A stretch of DNA of 64,000 nucleotides from the NCBI GenBank assembly GCA_017466455.1, contig JAFTUD010000024.1, positions 21,146 to 85,145 of the forward strand. The letters run 5' to 3'. This stretch comes from Clostridia bacterium (GTDB taxonomy: Bacteria; Bacillota_A; Clostridia; Oscillospirales; CAG-272). Under the pieces are notes generated by a model, which saw only the letters and a program-made list of their open reading frames with translations, was not told the origin of the DNA and made no database searches. Of the stretch, positions 8,529-18,700 are shown in pieces. Numbering within the stretch: position 1 is the stretch's first letter; every line of letters starts with the position of its first letter. The position numbers and the translations under genes are program-made.

Positions 8529-9970
8529 TTCGTTTTTCCGTAAAGAATTTTTGAGTTTTTAGTGAATTTTCTAACCTCAGAAAGCGGAATATTCAGCTCT
8601 CTTGATATGATATCGGCAACTCTGCTACGGCAAAATCCGCCTTGGCATCTGCCCATTCCCGAGCGAGTACGCCTTTTTACCATATCAACGGTGTGCGCAC
8701 CGATAGGTCTGTATATAGCGCCAAGGACATCGCCCTCGGTGATATTCTCGCATCTGCAAATAATTTTAGCGTATGCAGGATTTTTTCTTATAGCCTCTTG
8801 CTTCTCATCATCTGACATATCGCAAAAGAGCTTGAAATTCCCGTTGCTTGAGCGAGTTTTTATATAGTTTTCTCTTTCTTTCAGCTCAAGACCGCAATTT
8901 CTTAAAATTTCAACCACATACTCACCGATTGCAGGAGAGGAAGCAAGCCCCGGTGACTCAATTCCCGCGACATGTATCAAATTTTCAACCTTATCTGACG
9001 GTTGAATATAGAAATCTCCGCTTGTAGGTGTTGGTCTAACCCCTGCAAACGAGGTGATATTTGCTTTCAGATTTATGCTTGGAACGATAAGGCGCGCGCC
9101 CTCGGCAATTTCATCAAGCCCCTCATAGGTAACGCTTGTATCGCTCTTTTCATCAACAATATTGGCATTGGGTCCAACAATGATATTTCCGTCAGCGGTT
9201 GGGGAAACAAGTATTCCCTTTCCCTTCTCGCTCGGAGTTACAAAAAGCGTGTGCTTCGCGATTTTGCTCTCCATTTTATCAAGGAGCATATACTCGCCGC
9301 GCCTTGGAATGATCTCAAATGGCAACGGATCAGAGGCAAGGCGTGCAATCTCATCACAGTAAAGACCCGCGCAGTTAAGCAAAAATCTTCCGTAAACCGT
9401 TTCGTTTTCGCTGGAAACGGCAAATGATGTGCCCTCTTTTTCAATTTTATCAACCTTGAAATTAAACTTGAATTCAGTGCCGTTGGTTGCGGAATTTTCG
9501 CTCACCGCAAAGGCAAGGTCATAGGGGCAAACAATACCGGCGCTTGGAGCAACAAGAGCGCAGGTTGCGTCGGTAGCAACATACGGCTCAAGAGCGTGTA
9601 GCTCCTCACTTTCAATAATTTCGAGTCCCCAAACACCGTTTTTTTCGCCACGGAGCTTAAGCTCCTCAATATGCGCTCTATCCTGCTCATTAAAGCCGAT
9701 AACAAGCGATCCGCATCTTTGATAATGAACATCAAGCGCCCTTGCGACGCCCTCCATCATTTCGCATCCGCGCACATTAAGCTTAGCCTTTAATGTTCCA
9801 GGCTTGGCATCATAGCCTGCGTGTACGATTGCGGAGTTTGCCCTTGTTGAGCCTGAGGCAATATCCTCTCCCGCCTCAACAACAAGCACGCGCAAATCAT
9901 ATTTAGCCAACATATATGCACACATAGTACCGCTAATTCCGGCTCCTATGATAATTACATCGTATATCAT
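8525..9970 (-). CDS. GlpA/LhgO-like FAD dehydrogenase with C-terminal [2Fe-2S] domain
   Basis: A 481-residue protein. I place the start at 9970 (MIYDVIIIGAG), six bases after AAAGGA; a longer frame to 10006 adds 12 residues with no support. The DAO-type FAD domain opens with IIGAGISGTMCAYMLA and ends near HVAGIESPGLASSPAIGEYV. The C-terminal BFD-like domain holds a four-Cys pattern, CRC near residue 395 and CQGGFC near 435, for a [2Fe-2S] centre. The likely role is oxidation of glycerol-3-phosphate or 2-hydroxyglutarate. No glycerol kinase or facilitator gene lies in the window, so the substrate stays open. It is the first gene of a three-gene operon with a promoter at 10027-10055. Confidence 0.87.
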   Translation of the reverse strand: MIYDVIIIGAGISGTMCAYMLAKYDLRVLVVEAGEDIASGSTRANSAIVHAGYDAKPGTLKAKLNVRGCEMMEGVARALDVHYQRCGSLVIGFNEQDRAHIEELKLRGEKNGVWGLEIIESEELHALEPYVATDATCALVAPSAGIVCPYDLAFAVSENSATNGTEFKFNFKVDKIEKEGTSFAVSSENETVYGRFLLNCAGLYCDEIARLASDPLPFEIIPRRGEYMLLDKMESKIAKHTLFVTPSEKGKGILVSPTADGNIIVGPNANIVDEKSDTSVTYEGLDEIAEGARLIVPSINLKANITSFAGVRPTPTSGDFYIQPSDKVENLIHVAGIESPGLASSPAIGEYVVEILRNCGLELKERENYIKTRSSNGNFKLFCDMSDDEKQEAIRKNPAYAKIICRCENITEGDVLGAIYRPIGAHTVDMVKRRTRSGMGRCQGGFCRSRVADIISRELNIPLSEVRKFTKNSKILYGKTK

Positions 9971-10026
9971 AATATTCCTTTCGTGTCCCCATTCGAGGTA
10001 CACCATAAAGCATTTGTCCTTTGATT

Positions 10027-10055
10027 ATTTTACCACATTTTATATAATATTTCAA
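10027..10055 (-). promoter_or_regulatory. predicted promoter of the FAD oxidoreductase operon
   Basis: Minus strand -35 TTGAAA and -10 TAAAAT with a 17-bp spacer. It is divergent from the mrnC promoter, which begins 9 bp away. Confidence 0.55.
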
Positions 10056-10063
10056 TACTTATA

Positions 10064-10092
10064 TTGATTTTTGTTGAGGGATGTGTTAAAAT
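10064..10092 (+). promoter_or_regulatory. predicted promoter of mrnC
   Basis: -35 TTGATT and -10 TAAAAT with a 17-bp spacer, 38 bp before the start codon. Confidence 0.55.
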
Positions 10093-10129
10093 TACAGTAA
10101 TTTAAGGGTTTTAAAGGACGGATTTAAAG

Positions 10130-10504
10130 ATGGATTTTTCTCAAATCTCTGCCATGGCTCTTGCATATCTTGGCGACGGCGTAATAGAGCTTCTTGTAAG
10201 GGAGCATTTGATTTTAAAGGGCTATGAAAAAAGCGCGAAATTAAATTCCGAGGCAAGAAAATATGTTACTGCTACCCAACAAAGCAAGGCGTATTTAAGG
10301 ATTGAAGCCTCTCTTTCGGAGCAAGAGTCTGATATTTTCAGGCGCGCCAAAAATTCATCACACCTTAATATTCCCAAGAGCGCGTCACCTGCCGAATATA
10401 AGAATGCGACAGGACTTGAGGCGGTTTTTGGATATCTGCATCTTACAAGAAACGAGGAGCGAATTAAGGAGCTTTTTTATCTTGCATATCCCGATATTAT
10501 TTAA
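10130..10504 (+). CDS. mrnC: mini-ribonuclease III
   Basis: A 124-residue RNase III catalytic domain without a double-stranded-RNA-binding domain, the size and layout of Firmicute Mini-III, which trims 23S rRNA precursor ends. The signature ALAYLGDGVIELLVREHLI (about residues 10-28) holds the catalytic Asp, and LEAVFGYLHL (near 100) the second acidic patch. In most Firmicutes mrnC lies beside cysS; here it stands alone between divergent FAD genes and an ABC exporter, with its own promoter and terminator. Confidence 0.92.
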   Translation: MDFSQISAMALAYLGDGVIELLVREHLILKGYEKSAKLNSEARKYVTATQQSKAYLRIEASLSEQESDIFRRAKNSSHLNIPKSASPAEYKNATGLEAVFGYLHLTRNEERIKELFYLAYPDII

Positions 10505-10509
10505 CAGGA

Positions 10510-10530
10510 AAGCACCGAAGGGTGCTTTTG
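10510..10530 (+). terminator. terminator of mrnC
   Basis: Short hairpin AAGCACC/GGTGCTT followed by TTTTGC, six bases after the stop codon. Confidence 0.6.
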
Positions 10531-10586
10531 CTAATTTCTTCAAATAAGTTTTTAAATTTGTTTACAAATTTTATTAAAATTTGCTA

Positions 10587-10615
10587 TTGATTTTACAAAT
10601 ATTAAGTGATAAAAT
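10587..10615 (+). promoter_or_regulatory. predicted promoter of the heterodimeric ABC exporter
   Basis: -35 TTGATT and -10 TAAAAT with a 17-bp spacer, 65 bp before the GTG start. Confidence 0.5.
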
Positions 10616-10680
10616 ATGTAGTGCTTTAATAAACAAAGTAACTATTATCATATTTTATAATTTTATGAAAGGATACGACG

Positions 10681-12435
10681 GTGAAACTTATAAAACAGCT
10701 TTCCAAGTACATTGGCGAATACAAGAAAAGTGCTATTCTTTCGCCCCTTTTTGTTATGCTTGAGGTAATAATGGAATGTGCAATTCCTGCCATTGCCGGA
10801 ACACTTATAAACGAGCTTAACGAGTCAAAGGGAAATATAAATTTCTCAAGAGTAGCGATCTTTTGTGCGATTTTGATTTGCTGTGCGCTTTTGTCCCTTG
10901 TTTTCGGTGCGGTCGCCGGAATTCAGTGCTCAAAGGCATCCTGCGGATTTGCAAAAAATTTACGCAGTGCGCTTTACAATAAATCTCAGGACTTTTCATT
11001 TGAAAACATTGATAAATTTTCAACATCAAGCCTTGTAACAAGGCTCACAACAGATGTTACGAATGTTCAGCAATCATTTATGATGATTATAAGGACCGCG
11101 ATACGCTCACCCTTTATGTTCATCTTCTCTGTTATAATGGCGTTTACGGTTGGCGGACAAATGGCATTCATCTTTGTTATAATCATTCCTATCCTTCTTT
11201 TCACACTCATTATTGTTGCAAGGAAGGCAATGCCTATTTTCAAGAAGGTTTTCAAGAAATATGACACGCTAAACGGCTCGGTTCAGGAAAATGTTCAAGG
11301 CATGAGGGTTGTAAAATCCTTTGTTCGTGAGAAATATGAAAGCGAAAAGTTTGAGCGCGCGTCTGACGATGTAAGGGCGGACTTTACAAGGGCGGAAAAA
11401 ATCCTTGCATTCAACCACCCTATAATGACTCTTTGCATGTACTCTCTCATGATCGGCGTGCTTCTTCTCGGCTCTTACATACTTATTCAAACAACCGGAA
11501 CAGCCTTTGATGTAGGAAATTTCTCTATGCTTCTCTCCTATGGAATTCAAATGCTCATGAGCCTTATGATGATTTCAATGATATTCGTTATGATAACGAT
11601 GTCACTTGAAAGCGCAAGGCGTATTTGTGAGGTTCTTAACGAGGAAACAACTATTAAAAACCCCGAAAATCCTATTTTCAAGGTTGAAAACGGCGATATT
11701 GATTTCAATGATGTAAGCTTCAAGTATGCAAAGCGCGCGGAAAAATACGCACTTTCAAATATTAACCTACACATAAGGTCAGGACAAACGGTTGGAATTA
11801 TCGGCGGAACAGGAAGTGCAAAATCCTCGCTTATTCAGCTAATACCGAGGCTTTACGATGCTTCTAAGGGCTCTATATGCGTCGGCGGTGTTGATGTAAG
11901 AAATTATGACATTGAGGCGCTTCGTGACGCGGTCAGCGTTGTTTTGCAAAAAAATGTGCTTTTCTCGGGCACTATAAAGGAAAACCTTCGTTGGGGCGAC
12001 GAAAACGCAACCGATGAGGAGCTAATTCGTGTTTGCAAGCTTGCCTGTGCCGATGAGTTTATAACCTCGTTCCCTGATGGCTATGACCATTATATTGAGC
12101 AGGGCGGAACTAATGTTTCGGGCGGACAAAAGCAACGACTTTGCATTGCCCGTGCGCTTCTCAAAAAGCCTGCCGTGCTGATTCTTGACGACTCAACAAG
12201 CGCGGTTGACACAAGGACCGATGCTCTTATACGCAAGGCTATGAGAGAGGAAATTCCTAATACGACTAAGATTATAATTGCTCAAAGAATCTCAAGCGTC
12301 CAAGAGGCTGATCTCATTATAGTTATGGATGACGGAAAAATCAATGGACTTGGAACTCACGATGAGCTACTTATATCAAACGACATCTATCGCGAAATTT
12401 ACACATCTCAAACAAAGGAGGCGAAAATGCAATGA
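10681..12435 (+). CDS. heterodimeric ABC exporter, subunit A (degenerate nucleotide site)
   Basis: A 584-residue fused TMD-NBD half-transporter with six TM helices and an ATPase domain from about 340. It starts with GTG behind AAAGGA. The NBD has Walker A GGTGSAKSS (375-383; Ala where Gly precedes Lys), canonical signature NVSGGQKQ (478-485), Asp504 where the catalytic Glu should be (LILDDSTSAVD), and Gln535 in place of the switch His (IIIAQRISSV). Its own Walker residues thus form the degenerate site of a heterodimer, while its intact signature completes the partner's active site. It overlaps the partner gene by four bases. Such BmrCD/TM287-288-like exporters pump drugs, lipids or peptides. 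Confidence 0.92.
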   Translation: MKLIKQLSKYIGEYKKSAILSPLFVMLEVIMECAIPAIAGTLINELNESKGNINFSRVAIFCAILICCALLSLVFGAVAGIQCSKASCGFAKNLRSALYNKSQDFSFENIDKFSTSSLVTRLTTDVTNVQQSFMMIIRTAIRSPFMFIFSVIMAFTVGGQMAFIFVIIIPILLFTLIIVARKAMPIFKKVFKKYDTLNGSVQENVQGMRVVKSFVREKYESEKFERASDDVRADFTRAEKILAFNHPIMTLCMYSLMIGVLLLGSYILIQTTGTAFDVGNFSMLLSYGIQMLMSLMMISMIFVMITMSLESARRICEVLNEETTIKNPENPIFKVENGDIDFNDVSFKYAKRAEKYALSNINLHIRSGQTVGIIGGTGSAKSSLIQLIPRLYDASKGSICVGGVDVRNYDIEALRDAVSVVLQKNVLFSGTIKENLRWGDENATDEELIRVCKLACADEFITSFPDGYDHYIEQGGTNVSGGQKQRLCIARALLKKPAVLILDDSTSAVDTRTDALIRKAMREEIPNTTKIIIAQRISSVQEADLIIVMDDGKINGLGTHDELLISNDIYREIYTSQTKEAKMQ

Positions 12436-14459
12436 ATAAAGCAGTAAAGTCTCCAAGACAGCCACAAAAAATGGGCCGTCCTATGAGAAGGGCGAAGAAG
12501 GGCACCTTTAAAAGGCTTCTCAGTCTTCTCTTTTCATTCTACAAGCTTCCGTTTATTGTGGTTATTATATGTATTTTCTTGAATGCGGTCGCGACTGCGT
12601 GTCCTTCGATATTTCAGGAATATGTAGTCAACACCTCAATAGAGGCTCTTGACGACCTCACGCTTTCCGATGCGGAGCGCGCGGAAATGACAGAGGAGCA
12701 AATTGCAGAATTTGAGGCAAGCAAGCAGGCACGAATTGACAAGGCTATGAGCGATCAATTCAGGCGCATCGGCATTGCCCTTTCAATCCTTGCAGTAATT
12801 TACGCCGTCGGTCTTGCTTCGGCATTTATCCAGACACGGACAATGGCGGTGGTTACACAGGGCTGTCTTCACAAGCTACGGTGTCTTATGTTCAAGAAGA
12901 TGCAAAAGCTTCCTATTAAATACTTTGATTCAAATACCCGTGGCGATATAATGTCACACTACACGAATGACATTGACTCGCTAAGACAGCTTGTTTCTCA
13001 ATCCTTACCTCAAATTATCACAACCGTTATAATCCTTCTCACCGTTACCTCGCTTATGCTCTTTATGAGCTTTTGGCTCACAATAGTCGTTATCATCGGC
13101 GCGCTTATTATGACATTTATAAGCAGAAAAATCGGCGGAAGCGGTGCGATTTACTTCAAAAAGCAACAGGAATCGCTTGGCGACACTGAGGGCTACATTG
13201 AGGAAATGATCAACGGTCAAAAGGTTGTTAAGGTCTTTAACTTTGAAGAAAAAAGCAAGAAAAGATTTAGTGAATTCAACTCTGAGCTTTGCGAAAACGC
13301 AACCAAGGCTAATATAAGAGCCAACACCCTTATGCCGATAATGAACAATATCGGACATATTCTCTATGTTCTTATCATTTTCGTTGGCTCAATGCTATTT
13401 ATATTCAACACAAAAAATGTATCTCTTGCGGGCATGGAAATTTTCCAAATCGGTACTATCGTTGCCTTTCTCGGTCTTTCAAGACAGTTTACAAACAATG
13501 TTTCTCAGCTTTCAAACCAAGCAAACGCTATAATTATGGGTCTTGCGGGCGCGGAAAGAATTTTCGAGCTTATGGATGAGGAATGTGAGGTTGACAACGG
13601 ATATGTTACTCTTGTCAACGCAACCTTTGACAAGGACGGCAACCTCATTGAAAGCAAAAAACGCACGGGAATCTGGGCTTGGAAGCATCCTCACGGTGAC
13701 GGAACTGTAACCTATACACGCCTTATGGGTGATGTAAGAATGAGCGAGGTTGACTTCGGATATGTTGAGGACAAAATCGTGCTACACGATATTTCTCTAT
13801 ATGCCGAGCCCGGACAGAAAATCGCATTTGTCGGTGCTACCGGTGCTGGAAAAACAACCATTACAAATCTTATAAACCGCTTTTACGATATTGCTGACGG
13901 AAAAATCCGTTATGACGGAATTAACATCAACAAGATCAAAAAGGACGATTTAAGGCACTCTCTCGGAATTGTTTTGCAGGATGTAAACCTGTTTACCGGA
14001 ACTGTAATCGACAACATTCGCTACGGAAAGCTTGATGCAACCGATGAGGAATGTATTGAGGCTGCAAAGCGTGCAAATGCTCACTCCTTCATCTCAATGC
14101 TCCCTGACGGATACAATACAGTAATTTCAGGAAGCGGAAGCGACCTTTCGCAGGGACAGCGCCAGTTGATCTCCATTGCAAGGGCTGCGGTGGCTGACCC
14201 GCCTGTTATGATTCTTGATGAGGCTACATCATCTATTGACACCCGTACCGAGTCACTTGTTTCCGCAGGACTTGATGCGCTTATGCTGGGAAGGACCGTA
14301 TTTGTAATTGCACATAGACTTTCCACCATCAAAAACTCCGATGTAATTATGGTGCTTGACAAGGGCAGAATTATTGAGCGTGGCTCACATGAGGATCTAC
14401 TCGCGCTCAAGGGAAAATATTATCAGCTTTACACAGGATCATTTGATTTTGATGACTAA
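12432..14459 (+). CDS. heterodimeric ABC exporter, subunit B (catalytic nucleotide site)
   Basis: A 675-residue half-transporter. It differs from subunit A in a basic N-terminal tail, an extracellular acidic loop between TM1 and TM2 (about 70-105, rich in Glu and Ala), and a linker of roughly 45 residues before the NBD. Walker A is GATGAGKTT (468-476), the signature is the variant LSQGQ (572-576), and both the catalytic Glu597 (VMILDEATS) and switch His628 (FVIAHRLST) are present. So this subunit hydrolyses ATP with the signature of subunit A, while its own altered signature faces the degenerate site. A strong terminator follows two bases after the stop codon. Confidence 0.92.
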   Translation: MNKAVKSPRQPQKMGRPMRRAKKGTFKRLLSLLFSFYKLPFIVVIICIFLNAVATACPSIFQEYVVNTSIEALDDLTLSDAERAEMTEEQIAEFEASKQARIDKAMSDQFRRIGIALSILAVIYAVGLASAFIQTRTMAVVTQGCLHKLRCLMFKKMQKLPIKYFDSNTRGDIMSHYTNDIDSLRQLVSQSLPQIITTVIILLTVTSLMLFMSFWLTIVVIIGALIMTFISRKIGGSGAIYFKKQQESLGDTEGYIEEMINGQKVVKVFNFEEKSKKRFSEFNSELCENATKANIRANTLMPIMNNIGHILYVLIIFVGSMLFIFNTKNVSLAGMEIFQIGTIVAFLGLSRQFTNNVSQLSNQANAIIMGLAGAERIFELMDEECEVDNGYVTLVNATFDKDGNLIESKKRTGIWAWKHPHGDGTVTYTRLMGDVRMSEVDFGYVEDKIVLHDISLYAEPGQKIAFVGATGAGKTTITNLINRFYDIADGKIRYDGININKIKKDDLRHSLGIVLQDVNLFTGTVIDNIRYGKLDATDEECIEAAKRANAHSFISMLPDGYNTVISGSGSDLSQGQRQLISIARAAVADPPVMILDEATSSIDTRTESLVSAGLDALMLGRTVFVIAHRLSTIKNSDVIMVLDKGRIIERGSHEDLLALKGKYYQLYTGSFDFDD

Positions 14460-14460
14460 T

Positions 14461-14493
14461 AAAAAATAGCGAGAAATCTCGCTATTTTTTTAT
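14461..14493 (+). terminator. terminator of the ABC exporter operon
   Basis: Arms AAAAAATAGCGAG and CTCGCTATTTTTT around a four-base loop, with a T-tract. Confidence 0.88.
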
Positions 14494-14628
14494 TTTTATT
14501 TTTAAATATTTTTGTAAATATCCTTTATTAAAGGCAATTTTAGCATTTATTTGTGTTTTTGAATTTTTGATTTTATAAATTTATAAATTTTACATTTTAT
14601 AATTTCAAAAATTACATATTTAAAGAAT

Positions 14629-15243
14629 TTACAGTGCAGATGTATAGTGTATCATTTTGCATCTTGCGTTGTAAACACTAAGCTCGTCATACTCGGCAAG
14701 CAGAGGGACAAGATGCGTATCAATCGGCTCATTGTCCGAGGTGTACTCAACGCTCTCCTCCTCAAGAATATAAAAGCCGGAATTTACGACCCTCGTTTCC
14801 TCAATTTCGCATGTTGTATCATCTTGAATTTGGGTAACGGCATTTTGCTCAGTTATACAAACTGTTCCAACCCTTGCCCCCTCCTTATGATACGATATCA
14901 TACCCTGAATATCCAAATCCGTTATGGCATCGCAGGGGGCGACAAGAAACATTCCGCCAAGATCTCTTTCGCCAAGAGCTGACAAAATTCTTCCGCTTTT
15001 ATATTCCCTTGGAAATTTAAAAATTCTTATTTCAATTCCATTAAAATGCTCAAAATTAGAGCTTATACAATTATCAATCTCGTTTGTATCCGAATTATCG
15101 CATATCCACGCCTCAAAAAAGCCGTTGCTTTTAGCCATTTTTATTAAATTTACTATAATTGGCGCGCCGTTTACAGCTGTTACCGCGTCCCTTGCGCCTT
15201 GCTCGGGTGATTTTTGATCGTTTGGTAAGATTACTATTTTCAT
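14629..15243 (-). CDS. divergent nucleotidyltransferase-like protein
   Basis: 204 residues from the ATG at 15243, which follows AAGGAGAAAA closely; the upstream in-frame 40 codons are Lys-rich and unlikely. The fold resembles sugar-phosphate nucleotidyltransferases: beta-strand start, VNGAPIIVNLI at the place of the usual KP-containing strand, a central strand with VAPCDAITDLDI like the metal-binding GD site, and later NSGFYILEEES. The glycine-rich GxGTR loop expected near the N-terminus is absent (it reads NDQKSPEQGARDAV), so activity is doubtful. It stands alone. It could be a regulatory or lost-activity homologue. I am sure of the gene and unsure of the function. Confidence 0.6.
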   Translation of the reverse strand: MKIVILPNDQKSPEQGARDAVTAVNGAPIIVNLIKMAKSNGFFEAWICDNSDTNEIDNCISSNFEHFNGIEIRIFKFPREYKSGRILSALGERDLGGMFLVAPCDAITDLDIQGMISYHKEGARVGTVCITEQNAVTQIQDDTTCEIEETRVVNSGFYILEEESVEYTSDNEPIDTHLVPLLAEYDELSVYNARCKMIHYTSAL

Positions 15244-15787
15244 ATTTTTCTCCTTTTTTATATTAGCTTTTATTTTGATCTTATTATTTGCCAAAAATTT
15301 CTTTTTTAATCTGTTTCTTAAAAAAGTTTTAGCGTTTTGTTTTTCTTTTTTACGAATGAGCATATGTTCATATATGCGTTTTTATCGCTTTATGCGCCTG
15401 TTTTCACGGTATATTGTCGTATTTTAGCGACCTTTGTTCATTTTTTGTGTTTTTTCTTCTCTTTTTTGACCTTGCAAATGTGACAAAACGGCGACATTGT
15501 TTTTTACTGTTTTCGCATTTTTATCAATTATCGCTTTATGGCGTCCTTCGGCTCTTGCTGATTTTGTCGGTTTAATATTCGCCTCATCTATATAAAAATA
15601 TTGACATCAAAGCATATTTATGATAGAATATCTATATAAAATATATAAAATAGGTGAATTTTTATTTATCAAAATATTATGAATTCACTCGCAATTTTAT
15701 TTATTTTAATTTTTTTGTTTACTTTGTCAACTTCAATTTTGAGGACATTCTCGCATTGTAGAATTGACATTAAAAAGGAGAGATTTT
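15244..15787. other. 544-bp AT-rich intergenic region
   Basis: No convincing gene on either strand. It holds the promoter at 15601-15629 for the large ABC fusion, a 5' leader of about 150 nt with an inverted repeat (GTGAATT near 15653, AATTCAC near 15683), and two copies of the motif ATCGCTTTATG (near 15383 and 15531). The length of the leader leaves room for regulation, but I recognise no riboswitch. Confidence 0.5.
15601..15629 (+). promoter_or_regulatory. predicted sigma-A promoter of the large ABC fusion
   Basis: Consensus -35 TTGACA and -10 TAGAAT with a 17-bp spacer, about 160 bp upstream of the start codon. Confidence 0.7.
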
Positions 15788-18700
15788 ATGATTGAGGCAA
15801 GAAACCTGAAAAAGGTATATGCTCCCAAGAAAGGCGTCGAGGTACATGCGCTTGACGATGTTTCCCTGCGCCTACCTGATACCGGAATGGTTTTCATTCT
15901 CGGTAAAAGTGGAAGCGGTAAGTCCACTCTTTTAAATGTTCTTGGCGGACTTGACACGATTGACTCCGGTGAAATTATTATCAAGGGTCAATCAACAAAA
16001 GATTTTAAGCAGTCCGGCTTTGACAGCTACCGAAACACATATGTCGGCTTCATCTTCCAAGAGTACAACATTCTTGAGGAGTTCACGGTTGGTGCTAACA
16101 TTGCGCTTGCTATTGAGCTTCAGGGAAGAAAAGCGACAAATCAAGAAATCAATGATATCCTTGCCGAGGTTGACCTGACCGGTCTTGGCTCAAGAAAGCC
16201 AAATGAGCTTTCCGGCGGTCAAAAGCAAAGAGTTGCTATTGCCCGTGCGCTTGTTAAGAAGCCTGAAATCATCATGGCTGACGAGCCGACAGGTGCGCTT
16301 GACTCTAACACAGGTCGCCAGGTATTTGACACGCTTAAGGAGCTTTCTAAAAATAAGCTTGTTCTTATCGTTTCTCACGACAGAGAATTTTCCGAGCTTT
16401 ATGCTGATAGAATTATTGAGCTTGCTGACGGTAAAATAATTTCCGATGTTGAATACGATAAGGAAGCAACCGAAAACGCCGAGGAGCCCAACCTTTCCTA
16501 TGTTGGTAAGGAAATTACCATTAAGGACGGATATGAGCTTACAAGTGAGGATATTGAGGCGATCAACGCCTATATTAAGAAAATTAAGGGTAACACCTCA
16601 CTTATTATCAACGACAAGCGTCAAAACAAGATTTTTAAGACAACTGATGAATCCAAGATTGAAAACAAGCAAGGACTTTTCAAGACTATCAAGTCTAAGC
16701 TGTCAGTCAAAAACGCGTTTAAGCTTGGCTCAAGCGGTCTTAAGCATAAGAAGGTGCGTCTTGTTTTCACCATTTTGCTTTCATTCATCGCATTCTCGCT
16801 ATTCGGTCTTGCGGACTCAATAGCATCGTATGATAGCATCAACACCTGCACAACATCGCTTATTGACTCGGGCATCGACTATGCTTCATTCATTAAAGAA
16901 ACAAAATACTTTTATGATGAAAGCGACCCAGATGGCTTCTACTGGCAGGATTGGGGCAATCAAGTTTCCACCGATGAAATTGCTATTCTTGAACAGCAAA
17001 CAGGTCTTAAATTCTTGCCTGTGCTTGGCGGTGACGGACTTTATCTTCAATACGCAAGTGAGGTCGCTTCATCAAGCTCATCATCGGATTCAAGATACGA
17101 CTGGTCAAGAGTTTATCCAAGCGAATTTTCTGGTGTATCCGTGCTTAGCCAAGAGATAATTTCATCATTTAATTACTCGCTTACCTCAGGAAGCAAGCTT
17201 CCCGAAAATAATAATGAGATTGTTATTCCAAGCTTTATTGCGGAATACTATGTAAAAAACGGATTTCTTCAATATAATGAGGATACAAAAACCTCTGACA
17301 TTATAAAAATCAACTCCATTGGCGAAATGGTTGGCAAGGAAATCACCATTCAGGTTAGCTGGAACCTGCCAACACAAAAATATAAGATTGTCGGTGTTTT
17401 GGACACAGGCTTTGACACATCTCGCTACGAGGCACTTGCCGATACAAGAAATGAAAACATCTTTAACATGGTTGTTAATGAGGAGCTTGATGCCGCAAAA
17501 TCGCATTCTCTTAACGCTGTAATGTTTATAAATCAAGATTTCTTTGACGTGCTTAACGCCATTGTTCACGAAAACCGTCAAAATGTTAAGCAAGGCAACT
17601 TTGAGCTTATGACATATAAGGATAAAAACGCCAACCTTGATGATAACAACTACTCATCGTGGCCAAGCTCATACTACAATCTACACAAGCTTTCACAAAT
17701 CAATGCTTCAAAAATTCAATGGCTTACCGACAGTCCTGTGACAACGCTTGGCAAGTACGATGTTATTCTTCCTATCTCTCAAGCAAGGGAATTTATAAAC
17801 AACTATAACTATGGCTTTGACGGCGACAAGGAAAACGAATCCTTTAACCTCTTCGAAATCGAGATTAAGGATGGTATAGAGCTTGAATACGCTTCAAGAT
17901 TCGGCGCTACAAACCTTGAGGGAATCCAAAATAACCTTATTCATCTTGCGGCATATGATTATGCAATAAAAAATCTTGACAGCGCTATTGATTACATCAA
18001 AACAAAGGATACACACTTTGATGAAAACAGCTATGTGCTCTGGGATGAAGAAACAGAAACAAATGTTTTGAATACGCAAGAAATCGCATATATTTTTGCC
18101 GATTATGCAGTAAGATATGGCTGCGACCTTTATGACGCAAAGATACTGTATGATAGCATCATGGAAAAATATGGAATTTCCGACAAGGTAGTAACATATG
18201 AGCAGTACAAGAATAGAGTTATTTACTTTCCAAACGGCTCATCCTACGAGCTTTTCTACGGAATTATGAAGAGTAACTATTACGCAAACCGTTATGATAT
18301 TTTCTATGCAGATCTTGCAATGGACACATTTGAGGATGCGGTTAAGGAGGCTGAAAAGGCAACCGAAAAGCCAAGATGGTATCATACCGATAATCTGTAT
18401 GATTACGAAAAGGAAGAGTATTTTGATGTCCCAAACTATTACATGTGCTTCTCAGACTACAAAAACGAGTATTACTGGGCATGTAACGGAAATGAGCAGG
18501 AATGCAGTATTTCAAGCTCGGAGATCGAACGCGCAAAGACGGCTTACGCAAATTATGTTTTTGATGAGATCAAGAACGCAACATATAATCTTGCTATAAG
18601 ATACGAGCTTTGGGGCAAGGAACAAACCCGTGACGAAAGCAAGGACGCAAGAATTGTCGGCGTTACAACCGAGACAGGAATAAAGGTTGTTGTTGCCGAT

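Noticed and set aside
10681..12435. Walker A Ala in GGTGSAKSS as a sequencing error
   Set aside because: The same subunit has the other two expected degenerate positions (Asp504 and Gln535), so the change fits a degenerate site and needs no error.
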